From Lepus europaeus (lineage: Eukaryota > Chordata > Mammalia > Lagomorpha > Leporidae), in contig NC_084850.1 of assembly GCF_033115175.1 (NCBI RefSeq), positions 310,001-374,000 of the forward strand: a stretch of 64,000 bases of DNA. Reading direction: 5' to 3'. Under the pieces are notes generated by a model that was not told the origin of the DNA, did not search any database, and saw nothing but the letters and a program-made list of their open reading frames with translations. This document shows positions 11,196-34,560 of the stretch, piece after piece. Numbering within the stretch: position 1 is the stretch's first letter; every line of letters begins with the position of its first letter. The position numbers were made by a program, and so were the translations under genes.

Positions 11196-14100
11196 TCAGC
11201 GGATCTGGTGTGAGGATGAGGAGGGCACAAGGGCAGGGAAAGAGACGACATGAGCCAGGCTGCCTGGCAGCCGCCTGCTTGGCAGCAGGGGGCTGCCCAG
11301 TGTCCCCACCTCCTCACCGTGTACTTGTCCCACTTCTTCTCGGGGTCGTAGGGTTCCCAGCGGCTGGCGGGGAAGATATGCTTGTTTTTTTCATACCAGC
11401 TCCTCAGCACCACCTTGCCAGCATGGGACTGCGGAAGGAGACGGCCCTGCGGCTCTGCCCGGAGCCACGAGACCCAACACCTCCCGCCCTGCCCTCGGCC
11501 GCGGGCACCCAGCGTACCTCATCCTTCTCCACGGTGGCGTCACTGAGCAGCCGCACGTCATCGTGAACGTCGAAGTTGAAGAGTGGCCCTGCAGGGGGAC
11601 GCACACAGCCCAACATCGTCCTGCCGCCCCCGCCATGGCTGGCGCAAGACGCCGGCAGAGGCTGGGCGGGGGCACTCACCACTCTTTCCCCGGGCCTTGG
11701 TGACGATGAAGTCATAGAAGCTGTGATGCTAGGAGCCAAGCACAAGGAAGCAAGTGCTGACGGCTGCCTGGCTCAGCCGCACCCACCCCTGTCACAGGCA
11801 GGCCCGGGGCCGGGGGCACTCACGTGGGGGATGATCAAGTCCTCCTTGATGTACATGAGCTGCTCCACGCCTGCCGACCTAAGGATGAGAGGCAGGGGAG
11901 GGCGGAAGCAGCCAGCGAGGAGAACTGAGCCCTCCCACCAAGCTCTCTCCGAGGGCAGGAAGGAAGGCGGAGCCTGACCCTCGTCTTTGGGGGCGCACAG
12001 TGCCCTCTGTGCCGCCTTCCTACGCAGGGAGCACTTGTGCTGGGGGTCTGCTGCCATAGGCACACGCGCACTCCTCACCTGAGCTCACTGAAGTCTTTAC
12101 GAAGGATCTCCAGTGCCTTCTGTAGGAACTGCTGCATCGTGTTGCCCTTTTTCATCTGCGTGAGACGCCAGCAGTAAAACCAACACAGACACCTACAGAA
12201 GGGCTCTTGCCGGGGCAGAGGCCCAGGGCCCTCATTCCCCACCCCCACCGCTGCCCTCCGAATCTGTAGGGGGGGCCTCCCAAAGCCAAGAAGTGCCTTC
12301 CCCCAAACCCGAGGGCCGCCGGGCCCACACTGCTCACCTTGACTGTCCGCCGGTGCCCGGAGCCATCCCAGTAACTGAAGGTGATCTCAATCTCCTCACC
12401 TGCAAAGCACAGCCGCCCTTGGCCTCCACATCCGGGTGTCCCCGTGTGCCCGCCCCCCGGGCTTCCTCGGGGCTCAGCCTGTGCTCCTGCTCCACCTCTC
12501 TGGATCCCAGGGGCCCTGCCCGGGCTGCACACACCCAAGTCCACGAGTGCTTACTTTTGATCTTCTCTTGCTTGGCTTCCCACTCTTGCCGCAGCTCTTC
12601 CCGAAGCCGGTTCTCTTCCTCCTGAGAGAGCAAACCAGCAGAGCAGTGAGGGCCAGTGCTGGGGCCAGGGCCTGGGTCAACAGCAGAGCCAGGGCTCCGT
12701 GGCCTTTACCTCACGGTCTCGGTCAGGCAAGAAGCTTGTGTCAACATCTGGATTCTTCCCTAATTTCCTCTTCTTCGTGGTGACCTCTGGAGCAAGAAAG
12801 TCGGCATTGTTATATGAAAACGCTTGTGGTCTGCCGGCCCCACTTAGAGAATGGCCTGGAAGGCAAGCGGCAGCACTTCAGCTGGATGCTCTAGCACAGA
12901 GCTCGGGAGGACTTCCAACTTACAAACCAACAACTGACGCTGCCCTCCCATTCCTGGGCCCCTTAAAATGAAACCCCCAGAGAGAGACAGGAGCCCATGA
13001 AGCAGCTTCCTAAAAGCTCTAGACAAGTCCACGGTGAGGAGGCGGCCACGGTGGGCCTTCCCCTTCCAAGCTGCAGCTCCTGCCACACACAGGGCTGCGT
13101 GATCTTTGCCCCCTCCCCGCAATGAGATTTCCCGCATCCTTCAGGCCCACCTCCATCGTTTCCTCATGGGCCCCTTTGCCTGACCTGTGACTGCCACTAA
13201 GACAAGGACAGGGCCTGCAGGGCCCTTGGCCAGGCACCGAGCAGGTGTACAGTACACAGGGCTGCCTCCCTCCCCAGCCTTCCCAATTTGTACCTGACGG
13301 CCCCTAATTCTGGGGCCAAACCAGATATGTAAGATTAGGTGGAAACTATTCAAAACTGAATTAACTACTCGGGGCCTCAGTCACATGGCAAGCGCTTCGG
13401 CCACCCGTGCCAAGCGGCTACCATCTTGGGCCATGCAAACACTTCCAACATTGCAAGGTTGGACCAGCCAGCCTGGGCTTGAGACCACCCTGCACAGCAC
13501 TAGTGAAGAGCAGCTTCTGGAACATTACTGACTGGCTACCAGTCTGCTGCTGACACTAAGCCCCACGCCAAGCTGTAACAAAAGGTGCGGGGGGGGGGGG
13601 GGGGGCAGCGTGATAGAGTAGCAGGTCAAGCCACTGGCCTGCAGTGCCGGCATCCCATACAGGTGCCAGTTCTAGTCCCGGCTGCTCCACTTCTGATCCA
13701 GCTCTCTGCTATGGCTTGGGAAAGCAGTGGAAGATGGCCCAAGTCCTTGGGCCCCTGCACCCACGTGGGAGACCTGGAAGAAGCTCCTGGCTTCCGCCTA
13801 GCCCAGCCCTGATCGTTGAGGCCATCTGGGGAGTGAACTAGCAGATGGGAGACCTCTGTCTTTCCCTCTCTCTAACAACTCTTTCAACATATATAAATAC
13901 ATAAATAAATAAATAAAATCTACAAAAATTTTAAAAAATTAAAACCCAGTGCGGTCTGGGACCCATGCGATCCTCTCCTATGCCAAGAAGCCAGGAACCC
14001 AAGTCACGACTGTGGAAGGGCGAGCCCACCCGCCTGCCCTGAGCCCACGCTCACCTTCCCTTTCCAGCTCCTCCTCGTACATGGCTGCCTCCTCTTCCTC

Positions 14101-15805
14101 CTCGGCCCCCTCCTCTTCTTCTTCCAGGGTGAAAGACAGACTAGAGATCTTCCGCTTGGCCTCCTTCTTGCGCTCCTTCTCTCGCAGTTTCTCCAGCTTC
14201 CTATCAAGGGCACGCAGGCGTCACGTCCCATGTCCTCCCCTCCCTGACCCAGAGCCTCCTGTGCGAGACTGCAAGCCGGGACCTCCCCAGCACCCCAGGG
14301 GCCCACAGGCATAGCCTCCATAGCCAGGAGGTGCCGCAAGCACCCACAGCTGCAGCTCCTTCGACTGCTCCTTCTTGGCCAGCTGCTTCTCCCGCTCCTT
14401 CACTAGGGCCTCCTGCTTGGCCTTCATGTCATTCAGAGTCACCAGACCTGTGAGGCAAGGAGACGTGGGGCAGGTCAGCCACTCGGGGCCAGCAAATGAG
14501 TGGCCCCTGGGCTCCGGCGACGACGGCGCATGCGCCCTGCTCACCCACGGTGCTGGACTTGAGCTCTGCCTCCACGGCATCGTAGTGCGCAGAGAACTTC
14601 TTGTCGATATTGGATTTCATTATGTTCTCCTGTCCGAGAGTGAGAGTGGCACTGAGCGCCCCCACCCCCTGCCCCCCGCCGGCTACTCCAGCTGGAAACA
14701 GCTCGCTTTGGGGAACTACGTGCTGGTCCTAGATCTGCCCCTTGACTCACTACAATGTGACCCTGGAAAAGCCATGTCCCCTTTCCTTTGTTGATGGAAG
14801 GGTCCATGAGGCTGGGGGTAATGTTCCCTGGGTAGCCTGGGACCACCTCACCTTTGGCTGTTTCTGTTTGCAGCCTTTAAGCTAAAGCGCCTGCAGCCCA
14901 GAAGAATGGTCAAGGAAGCCAGCCCCTTTGGGAGCGATTTTTCTCCCTCCAGATTCCAGATGTTGCCAACAGCTTTACCACAAGGCCTCTTCCGTGCAGC
15001 CTCAGCCCACTGGGTGCGACTGAGCCACCTCTGGGGTCTCCAAAAGATGTGGCCAGCAGAGAAATCTACTTTCAGCTTGCCAGACTGTCCCTGAGCACGC
15101 AGCAGGCCTCTGCGACACTGGTTCCTTAGAGGGGCGCTGTTCCCCTGCTGACGGCCCACTCTCACTGGACACTTGCTGAAGTGCTGCTTGGACCACTAGC
15201 ACCCGAAGGTTCGCCTTTGTTGAGCGAACAGGGCGCACAGAGGATCTGCAATGTGCCTCAATGGCCGGCGGGGAAGCCAAGCTTTGCGGGGCGCCCCCTG
15301 CAGCTCTCCTGGGGAGAGGGTCTGCCCTTCCCAGTACCCATTGGGCCAGGCCAGGAACCTCGCCCCGAGAGCAGAGGGAATCGAGCCACAATGCGCTGTG
15401 CTTGGGAAGGGCCGCGGAGACGCCCATCAACACAAACACTGAGGGTGACATCTCTCTGCTAGACGCTTGCTACAATCCAGCCAGCTCAGATCCTGGGCCC
15501 ATTTTACAGATGAGACCCGCCGGCTCGCTTCCGGCCCCTGCTGGAGGTCGACACGCAAGGGCCCCGCCCCGGCGCAGGGCCAGCCCTCCGAGAACTCGCA
15601 GCACGCCGCCCGGGGTTTCCCAGGGCCCCAGCGTCGCACGCGGCCGCCAGGGGGCCCCGGCGGCGCGCATGCTCCGAGGCGCCCCGGCCCGCACCTCTGC
15701 AATCCGCTGCTTCATCTGCTCCATCTGCTCGCGCTGCTTCTCTCGTTTCTTCATAAGGTGCATGGCGCGACCCGCCTCGCTTGCGGCGCCCTTGTATTGA
15801 GCCAT
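11196..15805 (-). CDS. FAM50A: FAM50A (XAP5 family), spliceosome-associated nuclear protein, complete, 13 exons
   Basis: Nuclear XAP5-family protein linked to the spliceosome C complex and mRNA processing. Exons on the minus strand: 15805-15695, 14629-14545, 14447-14348, 14200-14055, 12786-12710, 12621-12555, 12399-12338, 12155-12079, 11878-11824, 11728-11680, 11588-11518, 11428-11318 and 11204-11196. They sum to 1020 bp, 339 aa plus stop, the same as human. The N-terminus is a long basic/acidic coiled-coil-like region, followed by an acidic run ([14 protein letters not shown]), a basic KKRKLGK nuclear-localisation-like motif, and the conserved C-terminal XAP5 fold ending WDKYTVR before splicing replaces VR with IR. 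The last coding exon holds only Ile-Arg-stop. The codon split between exons 3 and 4 reads Leu where human has Met. The 5'UTR contains (CGG)n. Confidence 0.97.
13587..13925 (+). mobile_element. C-type SINE with a G-run at its head, plus
   Basis: A run of about 19 G replaces the usual GGGG head, followed by a normal body and a TAAATAAATAAATAAA tail. It lies in the FAM50A intron between exons 4 and 5, antisense to the gene. Confidence 0.88.
14690..14840 (+). mobile_element. Possible MIR remnant
   Basis: The phrase order, including CTTGACTCACTACAATGTGACC and GGAAGGGTCCATGAGG, resembles the core of an ancient MIR SINE. Divergence is high, and this is a weak call inside FAM50A intron 1. Confidence 0.35.
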
Positions 15806-15965
15806 GGCGGCGGCGGCGGCGGCGGCGGCGGCGACGACACTGACAGCGGCCCGGCTGAGTCTCGGCGGTGGCGGTGGCGGTGGCGGAGGCGGTGGCGGTG
15901 GCGGTGGCGGCGGCGGCGGCGGAGGCGGAGGCAGCGGCGGCGCAGTCAGCTGACGCGTGACGTCA
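15806..15965 (-). promoter_or_regulatory. FAM50A: FAM50A 5'UTR/core promoter with (CGG)n tracts and a CRE-like palindrome
   Basis: On the minus strand the leader contains long GGC/CCG triplet tracts (15806-15834 and about 15866-15950). Just upstream is the perfect TGACGTCA palindrome at 15958-15965, a consensus CREB/ATF site. CpG density is very high. Confidence 0.7.
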
Positions 15966-16241
15966 GTCACCAGGGACTGCGCGGGCGCCCTGCCCTGCTC
16001 CGCCCCGCGCCAGCCCTCCCGGCACGTGACTGCCACCCGCCCCGCCCGCTTTCCGGGACTGGGCCCGTTCCCAGCCTTGACTCCCATCCCTCATTGGCCT
16101 GGAGGTTGGGGGCCCCGGCTTCCTGCGCTTGTTAACCCTGACTCCACGTTGGAACCCCCTGGTCACCCTATTTCCTCCACCTGCTCGCTGTGGACCCCTA
16201 CCCAAGGACATAACCCCTAGTCCTCCTGCCTCCTCCCTGCC

Positions 16242-16249
16242 TGACGTCA
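16242..16249. promoter_or_regulatory. Second TGACGTCA palindrome in the FAM50A-GDI1 spacer
   Basis: Perfect CREB/ATF consensus, about 280 bp from the first copy and roughly 300 bp beyond the GDI1 poly(A) site. Function is inferred only from the motif. Confidence 0.4.
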
Positions 16250-16539
16250 GGCCTTGGTTGTCCACGCTCCCCCTCACCTAATTGGCCATTGATCTGGAGA
16301 CTGGCATCCCTGCTACCCTACCTGGGACTTTTGATTCCCATCCAAAGCGGGGCCCGAGTTCTCTTCCCTCACTAGGCCTGAAGGTGGCAGTCCTGGTGCC
16401 AGCACTAACTCCCGGGAGGGCCCTGGGCAGGTCAGTTGCACTTCAGCCTCCTCTGAAACGCCCTGATGAAGAATGTCAGCTTCCAGAGTCAGACCCCAAC
16501 CCAGGGAGCCAAGGCCCTGCCAAGAACTAGAGACCCAGG

Positions 16540-17394
16540 CACAGGTTTCAACACGGTTTTATTGGGAGGCTTTGTTTTCCGTGAAATACACTAGAGGTTG
16601 GGGAAGGGGACACATTCACTTCGCAAGGTAAGTAAGGGTTTCCCACCACTAAAGGAAAGGGGTGGGGCAGGGCACATGGGGTCGGGATCCATTTTCCCAC
16701 CTCCTGCTTTGCTCACATTTCTTCTCTCTTTCAAGTACCGGAGAATGCAAACACAAAGACAAGAAACCAAAACAGAAGATCAAACTCCACCAGGGCCACA
16801 CCTAAGCCTTCCCGGCTCCCCAGGCTATGCCAGGACTGGGAGGGGCTGGGACAGGCTGGGAGGGGCTTGGACAGTTCACTGGACAACCCCCAGGTTGCAC
16901 TAGGAAGATGCAGGCTCAGGTGGGATGGGCTGAAGTTAATAAATTAGAATAAATTACGGGGAAAAGGAATGCAATTTTGTGCTGGGAGGGCCCCTTCTTT
17001 CCAACACACGAGAGAGTTGGTGGGGGGAGGCAGGGGGCATCTCCAAAGGCCACTACAGTTAGGAGCAAGAGCGGTGGGGGCAGAAGCCAGCTTTTCCTCC
17101 ATGTTCTTCCCAGACAGAGCAGAAGAATTAGGGGCGAGGGGAAGAGACACGCACAAAGAAAGGAACCGTCTTTTCCTAGGATAAGGAAGGGCCAAGGAAG
17201 AGATGCTATCCAACCCCCCATCTCCCAAACCATCGCTAAGGTTAAGGATTTGGTCAGTGAATCAATGAGGTGGGTAGTAGGAATGTGGTGGGGGAAGCAG
17301 AGAATGCTGGAAACAGGGGTGCCTGTCCGCACCATCTCCCCAGCCCTGCAGGACGCAGGAGGGGGCGGCAGCGGGGGCTAGCAGGGGTCAGCAA
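16540..17394 (-). terminator. GDI1: GDI1 3'UTR and polyadenylation signal
   Basis: Untranslated tail of about 850 bp after the stop codon. AATAAA lies on the minus strand at 16563-16558. The next gene, FAM50A, starts only about 600 bp downstream. Confidence 0.8.
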
Positions 17395-22962
<5,568 letters not shown>

Positions 22963-23400
22963 GGTCAGGCCTTGGTACCAGCGCCCGCCCGGCTCCTCCT
23001 CCTGTTTCACCACAGCAGCCGCCGCCGCCGCCGCCGCCGCACTGGACCAAAGATGGCGGCACTTCGAACGCCGCCTGACCCCTCCGCCGCGTCAAAAAGT
23101 CCCAACACTTCCCGGGGCCCCACCACGCCTAGCAGTGATCACCGCTTCCCTGGCTCGCCTCCTACGAGGGTTGCCGGTACCCGGGCCCTAGCACCAGCGC
23201 GGCTCCGCCGGCGTCGCCGTTTGCCAAGGACCCAGAGGAAGCTAGGCGGGGCGGTCCGCTGACCGGTACTGCGGTCCGAGAGGGATCCGTGCGCGGGAGC
23301 CGCGCGCGCCCCGCCCCGCCCCGCCCCCCGGGAGGCTCCGCGCGGCCCCGCGGGCCGGGCACGCGCTGCTGCAGCAGCCGGGGGCGGCCCCCTCACGACG
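22963..23400 (-). promoter_or_regulatory. GDI1: GDI1 5'UTR and CpG-island promoter with (CGG)n
   Basis: CpG-dense DNA directly upstream of the start codon, with a GCC triplet tract near 23019-23040 in the presumed leader and a GC-box repeat (CCCCGCCCCGCCCC) near 23308-23326. The ATP6AP1 poly(A) site is only a few hundred bases away. Confidence 0.65.
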
Positions 23401-23649
23401 CTGAAGCTGCCATTGTCACAGCGCCCGCTGTCCCGACCACTCCTTCCCTACCTTAAACGGTTAGGGGCCCAGTTTGCTAAAAGAGTCCCTGGCGGCCCCT
23501 GGCTCCTGGATTTTGGCCTGGCTGGGATACACCTAGGGCCACCACCACCACCCCCCCCCCCCCGCACCCACCCGCCCTCCTGCCCTCCTCCCATCCCTCG
23601 GTCCAACGCTTTCCCACTTTCTAGTCCAGAAATGAATGACAAGAGGCCC

Positions 23650-24300
23650 AACGTTTGGCGACCCATCTTTATTTTATTAGGAAGGAGACAATGGAGCACC
23701 CCAGGCTCCTGCCAGGCGCTCCTGAAACGAAGTGGTCACACCCAGCCCACCTGTCACGGAGGTTCCTTCCTTCTGAAGTCACAGAAATAAACCCCAGCAT
23801 ACTGCTGATTGTTAACACAACATCACCAGGATACAACAACGACAGCCAAGCGGGACACAGAAGTGGTCACTTCCACATTCTGCCAAACTCGGGCAACCTG
23901 AAGCTCTTGGCTGCTGTAGGGAGCCCCATAAAGTGGGGGAGGGAGAACTTGCTACACAAAAGCGCTATGTACAGTGAGAGCTTATGGTAGATAGAGAAGA
24001 ATAAATAAGGGGAGGAGAAAGGGGACCCTAGAACTAATGACCCCTGTGCTTTACCATGGCTGACCCCGGGAGACAGGTCTAAAATCTATGCAGAATATCT
24101 ACACCTTGTCAGCAGAGCTGGGAGAAGCCTCGGGGAAGCCCCTCAGCAGGCTGATGAGGGAGCAAGACAGGCTGAGGGGAGCTGGGGGGTTCATGCTATG
24201 GTAGGAAGATGGGGTTCTTGAGTGCCATGTACCATAAGGTGGGAAAATGACAACCTGGACACCATCACAACCACAACCCCCCCCCCCCACTGGCACGGGG
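23650..24300 (-). terminator. ATP6AP1: ATP6AP1 3'UTR and tandem polyadenylation signals
   Basis: Untranslated tail of about 650 bp. Two overlapping AATAAA signals lie on the minus strand at 23678-23673 and 23673-23668. Confidence 0.8.
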
Positions 24301-30698
<6,398 letters not shown>

Positions 30699-30880
30699 AG
30701 CCTCAGCCTCCAGTGCCTGGAAGACTGCGGCCACCGCGGATCAGGTGACTGGTGCTCCCGCCGGAGCTCCGCCCCGTGCCGCCATTGGCCTGGGCCTACG
30801 CCTTCTCGCCACAGCCGCACGGTGATTGGGCCAAGCACATGCCACTCGCAGCCACTCCTTTTCACTGGTTGGCTGTACGT
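30699..30880 (-). promoter_or_regulatory. ATP6AP1: ATP6AP1 promoter region with CCAAT boxes
   Basis: CpG-rich DNA upstream of the start codon. On the sense (minus) strand CCAAT occurs at 30788-30784 and 30829-30825, an arrangement typical of TATA-less NF-Y-type housekeeping promoters. No TATA box is evident. Confidence 0.6.
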
Positions 30881-30889
30881 GTCTCCAGG

Positions 30890-31600
30890 CGCGTATGCCC
30901 TGAGTGGGAAAGGAGGCGGGACAAGCTCGACCCGCTCTGGCCCGGGCGGGGCGGAATGGCTGTAAAGACTCTCACTTGTACAGGTTCACCCATCCCTATC
31001 TTACTCTTTGCCTTAAAAATTGCAAGAATGCTTTCTGTTTAATTATAGGTGTACCCTGCGTGATCCAGGTGGGAGGAGAATGCGATCCCTTAGAGTGAAG
31101 AAAGAAGAGGGCCCAGGATAGTACCCGGAGGAGGAACACCAGCACCTACAGTAGGCAGGGAGATAGAAATGGAAAGAGGGTCCTGAAAAGAGAGTACAAA
31201 AAATGAGGAGGGGAAAGTCCACGGAGAAGCGAAGTGGCAAAGATGTCTTGACGAACATTGCCAGTGTCGGCTGCCACTGAAAATCAGGCAAGATGAGCGC
31301 TGGTGACTTTGCCAAGAGCTAGCCCCGTGTGGCTTTAGTGGAGACACGTTATGACCCTGCCCTTTCTCCAAGTTTGCCTTAAAGGAAGGAAGCATAATGT
31401 GGCACTCAGAAAACGGGAGACACCACCTCTAAGGAATGGAGACACGTTTATTTTTCTCTGTGGCGTTGTTCGATTTCTTGGACTGGTGACCATTACAAAG
31501 CAACTAAAGGATAACTGTAACCAGGTCTTGAACTCTCCTGATTAATTCAGGAAGACGCGAGCTGGTGTCTGCCACTTACCTTGAAACACGCCTTAAATAA
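30890..31600. other. Spacer upstream of ATP6AP1, nothing recognised
   Basis: Unique-looking, moderately AT-rich DNA beyond the CpG island. No conserved exon, RNA gene or clear repeat is seen. Confidence 0.4.
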
Positions 31601-31602
31601 AA

Positions 31603-31945
31603 AAGATGGAGGAGGCGTATGGCCTAATGCTTAAAAAGCCACTTGTGGGGCTGGGCATCCAAGTGCCTGGGTTGGAGTCCTTGGCTGCTCCATGTGCAAT
31701 GCAGCTTTCTGCTAGCGCACTCTTCGAGGCAGCAGGTGATGGTTCAAGTACATGTGTCCTGGCCACCCACGAGGGAGCCCTGGGTGTAATTCCAGGCTCT
31801 TGGCTTTGGCCTGGCCCAGTCCCAGCCATTGCAGCTCTTTGGGGAGTGAGCCAGCAGATGGAAGATATCTCTGTCTCTTCCTCCCTCTCTGTCACTCTGT
31901 CTTTCAAATAAATATAATAGAAATTTAGAAACATTTTTTTAAAAA
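31603..31945 (+). mobile_element. C-type SINE, diverged, plus
   Basis: Old copy with head GGAGGCGTATGGCCTAATGC, body GTGAGCCAGCAGATGGAAGA and tail TTTCAAATAAATATAATAGA. Confidence 0.75.
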
Positions 31946-32017
31946 GAAAAATAAAATGGAAAGTGGGTACAGAGATAGATGTATGGATACTAAAATGTTA
32001 ATGGCAGAATTACAAGC

Positions 32018-32653
32018 CTTTTTTTCTTTTTCTTTTTCTTTTTTTTTTCTGGACAAGCAGAGAAACAGAAACACACAAAGTTCCCATCTGCTGGTTCACT
32101 CCACAAATGCCCACAACAGCCAGGGCTGGGCTATGCCAAAGCCAGAAGCCAGGGGCCGGCACTGTGGCACAGTGGGTTAAAGCCCTGGTCTGAAGCGCCG
32201 GCATCCCATATGGGCGCTGGTTCTAGTCCTGGCTGCTCCACTTCTGATCCAGCTCTCTGCTGTGGCCTGGGAAAGCAGTAGAAGATGGCCCAAGTCCTTG
32301 GGCCCCTGCACCCGCGTGGGAGACCCGGAAGAAGCTCCTGGCTCCTGGCTTCGGATCATTGTGGCCATCTGGGGAGTGAGCCAGGTGATGGAAGACCTCT
32401 CTCTTTCTGTCTCTACCTTTCTCTGTAACTCTGTCTTTCCAATAAATAAAACAAATCTTTTAAAAAAAAAAAAAAGCCAGAAGCCACGAAGGAGCCAGAA
32501 GTTCCATCCAGGTTTCCCATGTGGGTGTCAGGAACCCAGTTACTGGGCCATCATCTGCTCCCTCACCGGAAAGCAGAGCAGCCACGACTTGAACTGGCAC
32601 TCTAATATGGGACACAGGCATACCCAGCAGAAGCGCCACAATGCCAGCCCCTC
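32018..32653 (-). mobile_element. Older C-type SINE, minus, split by a younger SINE
   Basis: Left part about 32018-32151 (T-rich tail, then CCCATCTGCTGGTTCACTCC) and right part about 32479-32653 (continuing to GCGCCACAATGCCAGCCCC). The younger plus-strand SINE sits between them. Confidence 0.85.
32152..32478 (+). mobile_element. Young C-type SINE nested in an older copy
   Basis: Head GGGGCCGGCACTGTGGCACA to an A-run tail. It is flanked by a 14-base direct duplication, AAAGCCAGAAGCCA, on both sides (ends at 32151, and again directly after the tail). Confidence 0.92.
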
Positions 32654-32745
32654 TCTGTGTGCTTTTCTCTCTTTCTATCTCTTTGATTCACTGTCTTTGT
32701 CCCTCTGTCTTACAAATAAATAAATAAGAATTTAAAGAAATCTCT
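32654..32745 (+). mobile_element. C-type SINE tail fragment, plus
   Basis: CT-rich block followed by GTCTTACAAATAAATAAATA; the body is missing. Confidence 0.55.
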
Positions 32746-32825
32746 TGTGAGGAAAGAGGAAAATATCTATTGTAAAAACATGGTAAATAATGGCAGTGAA
32801 ATTGCAATGAACCTTGGTCCTCAAT

Positions 32826-33095
32826 GACAATAGAGCTTGGGCAGCACTGTGCTAAGCCTCCACCTGCGGTGCTGGCATCCCATATAGGAGCCAGTTCGTG
32901 TCTTGGGTGCTCCACTTCCCATCCAGCTCTCTCTGATTATGGCCTGGGAAGCCAGCATAAGGTGGCCCAAGTGCTTGGGCCCCTGAATCCACGTGGGAGA
33001 CCCAGAAGAAGCTCCTGGCTCCTGGTTCCGGATCAGCCCAGCTCCAGCCATTGTGGCCATTTGGGGAATGAGCCATCAGATGGAAGACACCCACT
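32826..33095 (+). mobile_element. C-type SINE, plus, tail lost
   Basis: Starts near GAGCTTGGGCAGCACTGTGC and stops after GAGCCATCAGATGGAAGACA, without the CT-rich block and A-tail. Confidence 0.8.
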
Positions 33096-33335
33096 GCAGC
33101 TTGAACTTTTTAAGGTCTATGGAATCCTATGGTCTTAAATTATATTTAGAATCAAATATTTTTACATAATCACCAAAGCAATTTAAAAACAATACCACCT
33201 TCAACTTTTCCTGACCTTCTGTAGTCTAGGGTAGGGAACTTGTTTTCTGCCAAAGGCCATTTGGATAGAACCTCCTTTGTGGGCCATATAAAATGATCAA
33301 CTTACAAATTAGCCTGCTAGAGACTTAGTGAATTT

Positions 33336-33745
33336 TTTTTTAACTGGAAGAAAACATAGGGATAGATCTTCCTGACTTTAGTATTAGACAATGGATTCTT
33401 TTTTTGTAATACTTGTTTATTTATTTGAAAGGTAGAGTTACACAGAAAGAAGGAGAAGCAGAGAGAGAGAGAGAGAGAGAGAGAGAGTCTTCCATCTGTT
33501 GTTTCACTCCCCAATTAGCCGCAATAGCCGAAGCTGCACCAATCCGATGCCAGGAGCCAAGAGCTTCTTCCAGGTCTCCCATGTGGGTGCAGGGGCCCAA
33601 GCACTTGGGCCATCTTCTACTGCTTTCCCAGGCCACAGCAGAGAGCTGGATTGGAAGTGGGGTAGCCGGAACTCAAACTGGTGCCCATATAGGACGCCGG
33701 TACTGCAGCCGGTGGCTTTACCCATTACACCACAGTGCCGGCCCC
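33336..33745 (-). mobile_element. C-type SINE insertion with apparent 3' transduction, minus
   Basis: A full-length SINE (about 33399-33745) plus about 60 bp of unrelated sequence and a second A-tail (T-run ending 33341 on the plus strand) lie together between two exact 16-base copies of GAGACTTAGTGAATTT at 33320-33335 and 33746-33761. Everything between the copies therefore entered as one unit. Confidence 0.85.
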
Positions 33746-33879
33746 GAGACTTAGTGAATTTCAACTCCTGCCTGTGGTTGCCTTGGCAGGGCCCGACCCA
33801 GTGATTTCACAGGCCTTACACGGCCCATGATGTTCCCCACCCCTGCCTCCCTCCCTCCCTTCCTGCTTAATTTTTCTTC

Positions 33880-34060
33880 ATGGTCTATATTGAAATGTAA
33901 CCTGCGCAATATTTTATGCACTTACTTTATTGTTTATATCTCGTCCTTCAGTCCCTACTAGACTGTGAGCTCCAGCGAGGGCAGGTAGTTTGTGTACTGC
34001 TGTGTCTCTAGCACCTGGCACATTGTCAACAAATGTTTGTTAAATGACGGAGGGACTTGT
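33880..34060 (+). mobile_element. L2 (LINE-2) 3' end remnant
   Basis: The phrase order CTAGACTGTGAGCTCCAGCG, then GTCTCTAGCACCTGGCACAT, then CAACAAATGTTTGTTAAATG is the well-known L2 3' end. Confidence 0.7.
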
Positions 34061-34274
34061 TGGAAAGTAGTTTTAATTTTTTGCCATTGTAAATTATGTG
34101 TATGTACCCTTGAAGAGTTTTGTTTGTATCTCTAGTCATTTTCTTTGGATTAATGTCTTACAAATCGCCATTAATAAATCAAAAGTTTCATTTCAAAAAA
34201 GCATCAAATTGTGGAATCATCTATACAGTACTTATGTAAAGCTTAAAAACCTGAAAAACAATAGTTCTACAATA

Positions 34275-34560
34275 TTTCTGGGTAGTCAGGCATTTGGTGC
34301 AAGTTATGTTACCGCTCAGGACACCTACATCCCATATGGGAGTGCCAGGGTTCATCCCGCTAATGTGCACTCTGGGAGGCAACAAGTGGTGGCTCAGCTA
34401 CTTGGGTCCCTGCCACCCATGTGGGATATCTGGATGGAGTTCCTGGCTCCTGGCTTTGGCCCTGGCTGTTACGGGCATTTGGGGTAGGTACCAGCGGATG
34501 GGAGACCTCTCTCCTTGTTGCTCTGCACTTCAAATACATAAAAATCCTAAAAATATTTAT
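34275..34560 (+). mobile_element. Old C-related SINE, plus
   Basis: Shares the CATCCCATATGGGAGTG and GGAGTTCCTGGCTCCTGGCT phrases but its head differs from the common C subfamily. Probably an older lagomorph subfamily. Confidence 0.65.
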
